DNA from: Lysobacter capsici
Lineage (GTDB): Bacteria > Pseudomonadota > Gammaproteobacteria > Xanthomonadales > Xanthomonadaceae
DNA: 64,000 nt
Direction of reading: 5' to 3'
Assembly (NCBI RefSeq): GCF_014779555.2
Contig: NZ_CP094357.1
Location: forward strand, 2,666,001-2,730,000
The notes below the pieces were generated by a model. The model did not search any database. It worked only from the letters and a program-made list of their open reading frames with translations, and had not been told where the DNA came from. Shown here piece after piece: positions 1 through 8,949 of this stretch. Position 1 is the stretch's first letter. Every line of letters starts with the position of its first letter. The position numbers and the translations under genes were made by a program.

Positions 1-2209
1 TCTCGACGCCAGCACCACGCTCTACGCCAACAACGCCGAGGCGCGCGCGGTCGCCGCGCTGTTCCGCGATGAACTCGCCCGCGTCCAGGGCCTGGAACTG
101 AACCTGCGCAGCGGCGCGCCGCGCGCGCGTAAGCATCAGGTCGATCCCAGCGGCTACGTGCAATTCGTCGCCGAGCCGGTCGCGGCCGGCGCCAATGCGA
201 AGGCGAACGAACGCTACACGCTGGATGTCACCGCCAACGGCATTCGCCTCGCCGGATCGCCGGCGGGCCTGTTCTACGGTTACCAGACCTTGCGCCAGCT
301 GCTGCCGGCGACATCCGGCGAACGCGCGTTGCGGGTGCCGGCGCTCAGCATCGACGACCAGCCACGCTTCGTCTATCGCGGCATGCACCTGGATGTCGGC
401 CGTCATCTGTACCCGGTCGATTTCATCAAGCGCTATCTCGACCTGATGGCGCGCTACAAGCTCAACACCTTCCATTGGCACCTGACCGAGGACCAGGGCT
501 GGCGCATCGAGATCAAGCGCTATCCCAAGCTCACCAGCGTCGGTTCCAAGCGCAAGGAAACCGTGCTCGGCCGCAACATCGATCCCTACGTCGGCGACGG
601 CAAGCCCTACGGCGGCTTCTACACCCAGGACCAAGTACGCGACGTGGTCGCGTATGCGCGCGCCCGCCACATCATGGTGATCCCGGAAATCGAGATGCCG
701 GGGCATTCGCTCGCCGCCTTGTCCGCGTATCCCGAACTGGCCTGCACGCCCGGGCCGTTCGAGGTCGGCACCAATTGGGGCGTGTACGACGACATCTATT
801 GCCCGTCGGAGGCAACCTTCAAGTTCCTGGAGAACGTGCTCGACGAAGTGGTCGCGCTGTTCCCCGCGCCCTACCTGCACGTCGGCGGCGACGAAGCGCC
901 GAAGACGCGCTGGAAGAGCAGCGAGGTCGCGCAGGCGGTGATGCGCCGCGAGGGGCTGAAGGACGAGCACGAGCTGCAGAGCTATTTCATCCAGCGCATG
1001 GAGAAGTTCTTGCATTCGCGCGGCAAACGCATCATCGGCTGGGACGAAATCCTCGAAGGCGGCCTCGCCGCCGATGCGACGGTGATGTCCTGGCGCGGCG
1101 AAGCCGGCGGGATCGCGGCCGCGCAGCAGGGCCACGACGTGATCATGACCCCGACCCAGTGCTGCTATTTCGATTACGGCCAGGGCCCGGCCGAGCACGA
1201 GCAGTGGAACCTCGGCGGCGAACTGAGCCTGGACAAGGTCTACGCCTACGACCCGGTGCCCCAGGTGCTCGATGCGGCGCAGGCGCGGCATGTGCTGGGC
1301 GTGCAGGGCAATGTCTGGAGCGAATACCTCAAGACCCCAGCGATGGTCGAGTACATGGTGGTTCCGCGCATGCTCGCGCTGGCCGAGGTCGCGTGGACGC
1401 CGCAGGCCGATCGCGACTACGCCGATTTCCAGCATCGCCTGCGCGCGCAGTTGCCGCATCTGGATCGCGAACAGGTCGGTTATCGGATTTCCAAGCCGCT
1501 CGGTCTGGACGATGTCGTGCAGGTGCAGGAAAACGGCGAGCCCGCGCATTACACCCATCGCTACATACTGACGGCCTCCGCACCCGGCGCGAGCATCCAC
1601 TACACCGTCGACGGCAGCGAGCCCGACGAGCGCTCGCCGGTCTACCAAGGCCCGATCGAACTCGAGGTGCCGCTCGACGGCAGCCGCAGCCTGCGCACGA
1701 TCACCGTGCTCGAAAACGGTCGCCGTAGTGGGGTGCACAGCGCCAGCGTGCGTTATCGCAGCTATCGGCCGGCGACCGCGAAACCGAAACGCGCGAGCAT
1801 GGGACTGAGTTATCGCCTGTACGACGGCCTGTATTCGAGCCTGGACGAATTCGAACGGGCGGCCACGCCGCAGCAACGCGGCGCGGCCACCGACTTCGCG
1901 GTCGACCGCTTCGGCCGCAGCCGCCGCTTCGGCCTGCAGTACGAGGGCTATGTCGAAGTCCCGGCCGACGGCGTGTATCGCTTCGCGATCCAGGGCGACG
2001 ACCGTTCGGCGCTGTACCTCGACGGCGAGCCGTTGATCCGCAACGACAGTTACGACCAGACCATGCAGGCCTCGGTGCCGCTGCGGCGCGGTTGGCATCG
2101 TCTGCGGGTGGCTTGGTATCAGCGCGAAGGCGGATTGAACCTGCGCGTGCAATCGGCGGCGCCAGGGCAGGCGCTGCGGGAACTCGATCTGCGCGGGGCG
2201 GTGCATTGA
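1..2209 (+). CDS. Beta-N-acetylhexosaminidase, GH20 (5'-truncated by window)
   Basis: The reading frame is open from base 2, so the gene begins upstream of the window; the GTG at 158 is internal. GH20 enzymes remove terminal GlcNAc/GalNAc from chitin oligomers and N-glycans by substrate-assisted catalysis. The GH20b-type N-terminal fold is followed by the TIM barrel (YRGMHLDVGRH, HWHLTEDQGWR) and the catalytic Asp-Glu pair of HVGGDE at 890-895. After the barrel comes a chitobiase C-terminal type domain (YTVDGSEPD near 1600) and a PA14-like carbohydrate-binding domain (GYVEVPADGVYRF near 1950), ending in TGA. The next gene is a TonB-dependent receptor 134 nt downstream, so the enzyme is probably periplasmic or surface-located and works on glycans taken up through it. 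The family call is firm; the substrate is inferred. Confidence 0.93.
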   Translation, partial: LDASTTLYANNAEARAVAALFRDELARVQGLELNLRSGAPRARKHQVDPSGYVQFVAEPVAAGANAKANERYTLDVTANGIRLAGSPAGLFYGYQTLRQLLPATSGERALRVPALSIDDQPRFVYRGMHLDVGRHLYPVDFIKRYLDLMARYKLNTFHWHLTEDQGWRIEIKRYPKLTSVGSKRKETVLGRNIDPYVGDGKPYGGFYTQDQVRDVVAYARARHIMVIPEIEMPGHSLAALSAYPELACTPGPFEVGTNWGVYDDIYCPSEATFKFLENVLDEVVALFPAPYLHVGGDEAPKTRWKSSEVAQAVMRREGLKDEHELQSYFIQRMEKFLHSRGKRIIGWDEILEGGLAADATVMSWRGEAGGIAAAQQGHDVIMTPTQCCYFDYGQGPAEHEQWNLGGELSLDKVYAYDPVPQVLDAAQARHVLGVQGNVWSEYLKTPAMVEYMVVPRMLALAEVAWTPQADRDYADFQHRLRAQLPHLDREQVGYRISKPLGLDDVVQVQENGEPAHYTHRYILTASAPGASIHYTVDGSEPDERSPVYQGPIELEVPLDGSRSLRTITVLENGRRSGVHSASVRYRSYRPATAKPKRASMGLSYRLYDGLYSSLDEFERAATPQQRGAATDFAVDRFGRSRRFGLQYEGYVEVPADGVYRFAIQGDDRSALYLDGEPLIRNDSYDQTMQASVPLRRGWHRLRVAWYQREGGLNLRVQSAAPGQALRELDLRGAVH

Positions 2210-2343
2210 ACGCGCTCGCGCGCGAGCGCAAATCGGAAGGAGTGGGCGGTATTTTTTTTATGTCGTAGTTTAGATCGATCCAAATCAATAACCACAAAAG
2301 CAACCTTGGCCGAGGGTTCGGCCGCGATCGGGAGGGGTCACAG

Positions 2344-5211
2344 GTGAACCAACAACACACGCATTCCAGCCGCCGGCAACGGGTCCGGCGCGACGCATTG
2401 ACCGCGGCGATGCTCGCCGCCTTGTATCTGCCGTTCGCCGCGCAAGCGCAGGACGCGGCGCCCGCCGCGAGCGGCGAGGTCAAGGCGATCGACAAGATCA
2501 CCGTCACCGGTTCGCGCATCAAGCGCGCCGAAATCGAAGGCCCCGCGCCGGTCACGGTGATCACCACCGAGCAGATCAAGCGCGAAGGCTTCGCCAACGT
2601 GTACGAGGCGCTGAGCTCGCTGACCGAAGTCACGGGCTCCGTCCAGGCCGACGTCAACAAGGGCCCCACGCCCAACGCCAGCCCGCTGAACCTGCGCAAC
2701 CTCGGCCCCGGCCGCACCTTGCTGCTGATCGACGGCCGCCGCGTCGCCGACTACCCCTTGCCGTACGAGGGCCGCGGCAACTTCGCCAACTTCAACAACA
2801 TCCCGATGTCGGCGGTGGAGCGGATCGAAGTGCTGGCCAGCGGCGGCTCGGCGATCTACGGCTCCGACGCGATGGCCGGCGTGATCAACATCATCATGAA
2901 GAAGAACTTCAACGGCGACGAAGTTCGGATCAAGGGCGGCACCACCACCCGCGGCGGCGGCGACTCCTACGACCTGTCGTGGACCGGCGGCCGCACCGGC
3001 GAGAAGTGGAGCGCGACTTACGGCGTGCAGTTGAGCGGTCGCGAAACCATCTTCGCCGGCCAGCGCGGCTTCCTCGCCTCCGATCTGGAGCCGGCCGCCA
3101 CGGTCAAACCGCTGGTCAACGATCCCTGGCCGTGGGTGTGGGGCGTTGAGCTGATCGACACCGCCGCCAAGCGCCGAGTCACCCCGCCGGCCGGCGCCTG
3201 CGACCGCTTCCAGGATCTGCCGCTGCACAACTTCCTCGGCAACGACGGCAACGCGCCCGAGTTCCCCGGCTACAGCTGCTCGCAGTCGCGCGGCAATTCG
3301 CTGTGGAGCCTGCGCAACGGTTCGGACAATCGCTCGGGCTTCGGCAATTTCACTTACGACTTCGACAACGGCATGCAGGCCTGGGTCAGCGCGTCGCTGT
3401 GGGACAGCGACGGCGAGTCGCGCCAGGACGAAGCGCTGCGCTTCGAACTCAACCGCGGCGGTGCGTTCTACGATCAGAACACCGGCCGCAGCTATCAGGC
3501 GCGTCGCGCCTTCACCGTGCCCGAAGCCGGCAGCCGCGATCCGTTCCTGTTCAACACCAGCGAACGTTCCTGGGATCTCGCCGCGGGCCTGCGCGGCCGC
3601 TTCGGCGAACGCTTCAACTGGGACGCGACGGTCGGACGCACCGAGTACAAGGTCGACTTCAGCTTCCCGGGCATGCTGCAGGGCGCGGTCGACAACTATT
3701 TCCTCGGGCCGCAACTGGGCACCAATAACGGTTTGCCGGTGTACGCGCTGGATCAGAACAAGTTCTGGTCGCCGATGTCGCCGGACACCTTCCGTCAGCT
3801 CACCACGCGCGGCAAGAGCAGCGCCGAGTCGTGGATGAACCAGGCTCAGTTCGCGGTCACCGGCGATCTGTTCGAACTGCCGGCCGGCGCGGTCGGTTTC
3901 GCCGGCGTGATCGAAGCCGGTTCGCAGGGCTATCGCCTCAACCCCGATCCGCTGACCTTCGGTGCGAACAAGCTCTACGACCAGCCCGGCGGCACCAACC
4001 AGGGCGGCGGCGAACGCAAGCGCTACGCGGTGGGCGTCGAGTTCAAGCTGCCGGTGTTCAAGACCCTGGACCTGACCACGGCCGGCCGCTTCGACCGTTA
4101 CGACGACGACGCGCGCGAGGAAAGCAATTTCACCTGGAACGCCGGCATCGAGTGGCGTCCGATCGAAAGCCTGCTGCTGCGCGGCGCGTACAACACCACC
4201 TTCCGCGCGCCGGACATGCATTACCTGTTCGCCACCAGCGGCACCGGCACCCAGGAAGACACCGACGTGAGCACCTGCGTCAACCGCGGGCTCGGCCCGG
4301 ATTGCGGTTCGCAGGCCTTGTACTACCGCCACAACATCGCCCGCACCGGCAACCTCAAGCTCGACAGCGAAACCGGCAAGTCGTGGAGCGCCGGTCTGGT
4401 GTGGGACGCGAGCGACAACCTGTCGTTTAGCGCCGACTACTGGCGCATGACCATCGACAACCAGGTCCGCGATTTCGACATCGCCGACATCCTCGATCTG
4501 GAAAGCCAGTGCCGCAACGGCCGCACGCGCCGCGCCAGCGACCGCATGCAGGTCACTCCGGGTTCGTCGACCTGCGCCGATATCGTTTCGCGCGTTACCC
4601 GCAGCGCGCCGGGCACCAATTCCTTCGGCGTGGCCGATCCGAATTATCCGTTGGGGCAGGTGGTGTCGGTGTTCAGCGGCCCGATCAACATCGCCTACCG
4701 CGAAGTGGCCGGCGTCGATCTGACCGCGCGCTACAAGATTCCGGCGACCCGCTTCGGCGATTTCAGCTTCCAGTTCAACTACACCAACCAGCTCAAGAAC
4801 AACGAACAGCGCGATCCGGGTTCGCCGATGCAGGAGAACCGCGACAAGGAAGTGCGCACCTTCGCCCGCGCCAGCGCCAGCTGGAGCCGCGGCCCGTGGA
4901 ACGCGACCTTGTTCGCCAACCGCATCGGCCACGTCAACGGCGACAGCTACAACGAGTGCGCGCCGATCCTGCCGGGCCAGACCGACACCACCTGCCACAG
5001 GGTCGGCAAGCTCAAGGCGCCGGTGTATTTCAACCTGAGCGCGGGTTACCAGCTGACCGAACAGGCCCGGGTCAACCTGTACATCGACAACCTGTTCGAC
5101 GAGGCCGATTACAAGGACCCGTACAAGAAGTTCTTCGCCTACGCCAACGAGCGGGTGTTCTCGCGAGTGGGGCGTGAAATCTCGGCGGAGTTCGTCTACA
5201 AGTTCGATTGA
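2344..5211 (+). CDS. TonB-dependent receptor
   Basis: A 955-aa outer-membrane active transporter. It starts at GTG 2344, just after a purine-rich ribosome site (gggaggggt). The N terminus has a signal peptide with a hydrophobic core ending AAQAQ, then the ITVTGSRI motif that usually precedes the plug in Xanthomonadaceae receptors, then plug landmarks (TEQIKREGF, LNLRNLGPGRTLLLIDGRR, GGSAIYGSDAMAGVINIIMK). The rest is a beta-barrel ending in an aromatic-rich strand (EFVYKFD). It lies between a GH20 hexosaminidase and a GH2 beta-mannosidase on the same strand, so a GlcNAc/mannose-containing glycan is the likely ligand. This resembles the N-glycan (nix) locus of Xanthomonas campestris in enzyme content. 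The ligand is inference. Confidence 0.93.
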   Translation: MNQQHTHSSRRQRVRRDALTAAMLAALYLPFAAQAQDAAPAASGEVKAIDKITVTGSRIKRAEIEGPAPVTVITTEQIKREGFANVYEALSSLTEVTGSVQADVNKGPTPNASPLNLRNLGPGRTLLLIDGRRVADYPLPYEGRGNFANFNNIPMSAVERIEVLASGGSAIYGSDAMAGVINIIMKKNFNGDEVRIKGGTTTRGGGDSYDLSWTGGRTGEKWSATYGVQLSGRETIFAGQRGFLASDLEPAATVKPLVNDPWPWVWGVELIDTAAKRRVTPPAGACDRFQDLPLHNFLGNDGNAPEFPGYSCSQSRGNSLWSLRNGSDNRSGFGNFTYDFDNGMQAWVSASLWDSDGESRQDEALRFELNRGGAFYDQNTGRSYQARRAFTVPEAGSRDPFLFNTSERSWDLAAGLRGRFGERFNWDATVGRTEYKVDFSFPGMLQGAVDNYFLGPQLGTNNGLPVYALDQNKFWSPMSPDTFRQLTTRGKSSAESWMNQAQFAVTGDLFELPAGAVGFAGVIEAGSQGYRLNPDPLTFGANKLYDQPGGTNQGGGERKRYAVGVEFKLPVFKTLDLTTAGRFDRYDDDAREESNFTWNAGIEWRPIESLLLRGAYNTTFRAPDMHYLFATSGTGTQEDTDVSTCVNRGLGPDCGSQALYYRHNIARTGNLKLDSETGKSWSAGLVWDASDNLSFSADYWRMTIDNQVRDFDIADILDLESQCRNGRTRRASDRMQVTPGSSTCADIVSRVTRSAPGTNSFGVADPNYPLGQVVSVFSGPINIAYREVAGVDLTARYKIPATRFGDFSFQFNYTNQLKNNEQRDPGSPMQENRDKEVRTFARASASWSRGPWNATLFANRIGHVNGDSYNECAPILPGQTDTTCHRVGKLKAPVYFNLSAGYQLTEQARVNLYIDNLFDEADYKDPYKKFFAYANERVFSRVGREISAEFVYKFD

Positions 5212-5310
5212 GCAATGGTTTGATTGAGGCAATGGTTCGATTGGGCCCGATGGTTCGATCGCGCCGTGTGGTTCGATCGGCCTGGGTGGATCGAACAGGT
5301 TGGATCGAAC

Positions 5311-5344
5311 CGCCGCGATCGATCGGATGGGATCGATCGCGGCG
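5311..5344. repeat. Perfect 14-bp inverted repeat, 6-nt loop
   Basis: CGCCGCGATCGATC, a 6-nt spacer, then the exact reverse complement. No T-run follows, so it is not a classical intrinsic terminator. It could be an mRNA 3'-end stabiliser of the receptor transcript or a protein-binding palindrome. Confidence 0.75.
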
Positions 5345-5480
5345 ACTTCTTCGTATCGAGCGAGCGGGCCGCCCGGGCCCGTTTGATCGGCGGCAAGCCC
5401 CGGGCCGCGGTCGTCGCATGCGCTCCCTCCACGCGCATGCGGCGGTCGCGGCGCGGACCTCCCGGGCAAGGCGGTGTTAC

Positions 5481-5516
5481 CCCCGCGAGCGCGTTGCAAT
5501 GCGCTTGCGGGGTTTT
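5481..5516 (+). terminator. Intrinsic terminator downstream of TonB receptor
   Basis: A 12-bp stem (CCCCGCGAGCGC / GCGCTTGCGGGG, one G-T wobble) with an 8-nt loop, followed by TTTT. It lies 270 nt after the receptor stop codon. Confidence 0.6.
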
Positions 5517-5660
5517 CCGAATCTCGGAGAGGGGGCGCGGGGATCGCGCTCCCGCTTTTTTGGTTTGCTCAGGTAGCGCGCGGTTGGGCGCCGGTTCTTG
5601 AGTACTTCGTGTTGTTGGTTTCCTAGTTTGTCGAAATTTTCGTCGTTGTCGTTATGGCGT

Positions 5661-5719
5661 TGTCGCGGCTTGCGCCGCTCCTACAGGTAGGCCATGTAGG
5701 AGCGGCGCAAGCCGCGACA
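5661..5719. repeat. Dispersed palindromic repeat, head-to-head pair
   Basis: Two opposed copies of TGTAGGAGCGGCGCAAGCCGCGAC, separated by about 10 nt, form a very stable hairpin. The same core recurs at 11913, 12022, 19730, 19846, 19952, 51351 and in the 34.1-34.7 kb array. It is always intergenic, so it behaves like a REP-type element of this genome. Confidence 0.85.
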
Positions 5720-5789
5720 ACGAATCGTCAACGACCGTGCAACCCGTAATCACCGCGCAACCCGCAACATCCACTCTCACGGTACCCGC

Positions 5790-8462
5790 ATGCCCATCGC
5801 CCGATCCTCATCCGATTCCGTCTCGCGCCTGCGCAGCCTGGCCGCGATCGCGTTGATGCTGATCGCCGCGCTGGCGGCCTACGGGGCGCAGGCCGCGCCG
5901 CTGCATTCGCAGCTCTTGCATCAAAACTGGCAATTCCGGCTGGTGCCGGGCGATCCGCAGGCAGCAAAGCAAAAGCCGGCGACCGACTGGCATCCGGCCC
6001 AGGTGCCCGGTCATGTCCACACCGATCTGCTGGCGGCGAAGCTGATCGAGGATCCTTACGTCGGCGCGCGCGAAGCGCAGCTGCAATGGATCGGCCTGTC
6101 GCAATGGGAATACCGCAGCCGCTTCGACGTGGACCGCGAGACCCTGGCGCGCAAGCACGTCGAGCTGGTGTTCGACGGCCTGGACACCTTCGCCAGCGTG
6201 CAGCTCAACGGCGTCGACCTGCTCAAGGCCGACAACAGTTTCCGCACCTGGCGCGTGCCGGTCGACGGCAAGCTGCGCGAGCGCGGCAACGAATTGCGGG
6301 TGGTGTTCGACTCGCCGATCCGGCGCCTGCTGCCGCAGGTGCAGGCGATGCGCAATAAGATCGCCGGCAACTATCCGTCGCCCTACGGCGACGAGCCGCG
6401 CGATGCGATGACCGCCAATTTCGTGCGCAAACCCGGTTATCACTACGGTTGGGACTGGGGCCCGCGCTATGTCACCGCCGGCATCTGGCGCGGCGTGCGG
6501 CTGGAGAGTTGGGATCGCCTGCGCGTGGCCGATCTGCATGTGCAGCCCAAGACGATCAGCCAGCAACGCGCCGATACGGCGGTCGAACTGGAGATCCACA
6601 GCGCCAGCGCCGCGGCGGCGACGGTCGAGATCGAATACGCCGGTCCCGACGGTCGCGCCGAAACGCTGAGTCAGCCGGCCCAGCTCAAGCGCGGTCGCAA
6701 TCTGGTGTCGATCCCGTTGAGCATCGAACGCCCGCATCTGTGGTATCCGGTCGGCTACGGCGAGCAGGCGCTGTACTCGTTCAAGGCCACGGTGCGCGAC
6801 GGCGACGGCGTACAGGCCGTCGCCCAGCGCCGCACCGGCCTGCGCAGCATCCAGCTGCGCCGCGACAAGGACGCGAACGGGCAGGGCTTCGCCTTCGTGG
6901 TCAACGGCATCGAGGTGTTCGCCAAGGGCGCCAATGCGATTCCGTTCGATGCGTTTCCGGCGCGGGTCACCCGCGAGCGGCTGCGCCGCGACCTGCAATC
7001 GGCGCGCGACGCCAACATGAACATGATCCGTAATTGGGGCGGCGGTTATTACGAATCCGACGATTTCTTCGAACTGACCGACGAGCTGGGCCTGATGGTC
7101 TGGCAGGACTTCATGTTCGGCGGCGGCATGCCGCCGGGGTACGACGCGACGTTCCGCGCCAACGTGGTCGAAGAGGCGCGCGATAACGTGCGCCGCCTGC
7201 GCAACCATCCCAGCATCGTGCTGTGGTGCGGCAACAACGAAGAAGAAACCGCGTGGAAGGATTGGGGCCACGGCAAGAAACTGATCGAGGCCGATCCCAA
7301 GTTCGCGCAGACGGTGTGGGACGGCTATGTCGCGCTGTTCGGCAAGGACCTGCGCGCGGTCGTGGCCGAACACGGCGCGGGCGTGCCGTACTGGTCGAGT
7401 TCGCCGAGCAACGATCTGGCCGAAAAGGCCAACGATTCCAACAACGGCGACAAGCATTACTGGGACGTGTGGGGCGGCCCGGCGCTGCCGGCGACCGCGT
7501 ATCTCGACGAAACCCCGCGTTTCATGTCCGAGTACGGCCTGCAGGGTTGGCCGTCGCTGCGCACCATCGCCGCGTTCGCCAAGCCTCAGGAGCAGGGCAT
7601 CGATGCGCCGGTGATCCGCGCGCATCAGAAATTCCTCGCCGGCGACGGCAATACGCGGTTGCTCAAATACATCCGCGGCGAGTACGGCGAGCCGCGCGAC
7701 TTCGCCGATTTCGTCTACCTCAGCCAGCAGGTGCAGGCCGAAGGCATCGAACTGGCGGCGCTGCATCATCGCGCCTCGCGGCCGCGCACCATGGGCTCGC
7801 TGTATTGGCAATTGAACGATGTCTGGCCGGGCGCGTCGTGGTCCAGCCTGGATTACTTCGGCCGCTGGAAGCCACTGCATTTCCACGCCAAGCGCTTCTT
7901 CGCGCCGTTGACGATCGCGCCGCTGCGCAGGCCGGGTCGCGATGGCGGCCGCACCGAGTTGAGCCTGTTGAACGACAAGACCACCGCGGTGCAGGGCGAA
8001 TGGCGCCTGCGGGTGATCGATTTCGACGGCCGCGTGCATCGCGACGAACGCAAGCCGGCGAGTCTGGCCGCGCTGGCTTCGACCCGGATCGGCGAATGGA
8101 CCGACGCGCAACTGCTCGGCGACGCCGACCCGCGTCGCACCGCGGCGGTGTTCGATCTGATCGTCGACGGCCGTCCGGTGGCGCGGCGCGCGGTGTATTT
8201 CGGGGAGGCGCGGACCCTGGCGTGGCAGGATCCGAAGCTGCGTACCGAGCTGCGTCGCGAGGGCGATGGTTATCGTCTGAGCGTGCATGCCGATGCGCTG
8301 GCGCGCGCGGTGTGGGTCGATTTCGGCGATCAGGATGTGAGCCTGGACGACAATGCCTTGACCTTGCTGCCGGGAGAGACGGTGGAGATCGCGGTGCGAT
8401 CGAAGGCGGATCTGGCCAGTCTGCGGCGGGCGTTGAATGTGCGGTCGTTGTATCGGCCGTGA
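5790..8462 (+). CDS. Beta-mannosidase, GH2
   Basis: An 890-aa exported glycosidase that releases terminal beta-linked mannose. The Sec signal peptide (hydrophobic [20 protein letters not shown], residues about 16-35) implies a periplasmic or outer location. The N-terminal jelly-roll has the hallmarks of bacterial and eukaryotic beta-mannosidases ([26 protein letters not shown]). The acid/base glutamate is E484 in GNNE, and the likely nucleophile is E581 in [10 protein letters not shown]. Length fits the family (about 850-900). With the GH20 enzyme and the receptor upstream it suits stepwise trimming of the chitobiose/mannose core of N-glycans. Start at ATG 5790 places the signal peptide correctly; the Shine-Dalgarno is weak. 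Confidence 0.93.
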   Translation: MPIARSSSDSVSRLRSLAAIALMLIAALAAYGAQAAPLHSQLLHQNWQFRLVPGDPQAAKQKPATDWHPAQVPGHVHTDLLAAKLIEDPYVGAREAQLQWIGLSQWEYRSRFDVDRETLARKHVELVFDGLDTFASVQLNGVDLLKADNSFRTWRVPVDGKLRERGNELRVVFDSPIRRLLPQVQAMRNKIAGNYPSPYGDEPRDAMTANFVRKPGYHYGWDWGPRYVTAGIWRGVRLESWDRLRVADLHVQPKTISQQRADTAVELEIHSASAAAATVEIEYAGPDGRAETLSQPAQLKRGRNLVSIPLSIERPHLWYPVGYGEQALYSFKATVRDGDGVQAVAQRRTGLRSIQLRRDKDANGQGFAFVVNGIEVFAKGANAIPFDAFPARVTRERLRRDLQSARDANMNMIRNWGGGYYESDDFFELTDELGLMVWQDFMFGGGMPPGYDATFRANVVEEARDNVRRLRNHPSIVLWCGNNEEETAWKDWGHGKKLIEADPKFAQTVWDGYVALFGKDLRAVVAEHGAGVPYWSSSPSNDLAEKANDSNNGDKHYWDVWGGPALPATAYLDETPRFMSEYGLQGWPSLRTIAAFAKPQEQGIDAPVIRAHQKFLAGDGNTRLLKYIRGEYGEPRDFADFVYLSQQVQAEGIELAALHHRASRPRTMGSLYWQLNDVWPGASWSSLDYFGRWKPLHFHAKRFFAPLTIAPLRRPGRDGGRTELSLLNDKTTAVQGEWRLRVIDFDGRVHRDERKPASLAALASTRIGEWTDAQLLGDADPRRTAAVFDLIVDGRPVARRAVYFGEARTLAWQDPKLRTELRREGDGYRLSVHADALARAVWVDFGDQDVSLDDNALTLLPGETVEIAVRSKADLASLRRALNVRSLYRP

Positions 8463-8949
8463 GGCGAGCGCTTGGGGTTTCTTGAGGCGCAGTCTGGTGG
8501 CTGCGTCTTGCTTTGATCGATGGCGGCGCGATCGGGCTGCTTGAAGATGATGTGGCGTTGCGGGCGAGAGCAAATCCCCCGCGCTGGATAGTTCTGCCTT
8601 GACCTCGATGTTGCGTCGGGCGCTGGCCCCCTTTTTTAAAGGGGGCGAATTGGCGCGCTTGTTCTGAGGGAACGAGGGGACGCGCTTCGTTGCGGTGCTT
8701 GGGAGCCCGCGTCCCCACCGGTCCAATTCCCCCACAACGAAGTTCCCCCCCCCCCCTTTAAAAAAGGGGGGGCAGGGGGATTTGCTCTTACGCCCCGAGC
8801 CCACAACCCAAGCCCAAGCTTGCAAGCCCCAGGCCACTCCACCAATCTGCCCACTGCGGCATCCGCCCCCGCAAGGAAGCCCGCTCAACCCTTTTCGCGC
8901 CCCGGCGCGTTGAGAGTCTCAGCCCGCACTCACAAGGAAGAGGTCCCCG
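8463..8949. other. Intergenic region holding a long inverted repeat element, no gene seen
   Basis: 487 nt without a supported gene. It holds an element of about 220 bp with inverted ends (8567-8790), followed by a short leader ending in the ribosome site AAGGAAGAGG of the next gene. Confidence 0.6.
8567..8790. repeat. Long inverted-repeat element (AAATCCCCC / GGGGGATTT ends)
   Basis: The outer arms GAGAGCAAATCCCCC (from 8567) and GGGGGATTTGCTCTT (to about 8790) are inverted. The inner arms are also inverted: CCCCCTTTTTTAAAGGGGG near 8629 and a C-run/CTTTAAAAAAG/G-run near 8743-8773. The same arm types build the 203-bp tandem array at 59994-60620, so this is one dispersed repeat family. The 13-base C homopolymer near 8747 may be an unstable tract. 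Confidence 0.7.

Larger units (their letters stand above)
5212..5789. other. Intergenic region with repeated motifs and hairpins, no gene seen
   Basis: No convincing gene in 578 nt. Just after the receptor stop, the motif TGGTTCGAT recurs about every 15-25 bases between 5216 and 5305, in both orientations. It is followed by a perfect 14-bp inverted repeat (5311-5344), a terminator-like hairpin (5481-5516) and a palindromic dispersed repeat (5661-5719). The small reading frames here are made of repeat sequence. Confidence 0.7.

Noticed and set aside
2338-5499. Very long open frame (over 1000 codons) antisense to the TonB receptor
   Set aside because: High-GC shadow frame; composition lacks any domain, and the opposite strand encodes a clear receptor.
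5808-8888. Long minus-strand open frame opposite beta-mannosidase
   Set aside because: Antisense shadow of the GH2 gene running on into repeat sequence; no recognisable protein features.
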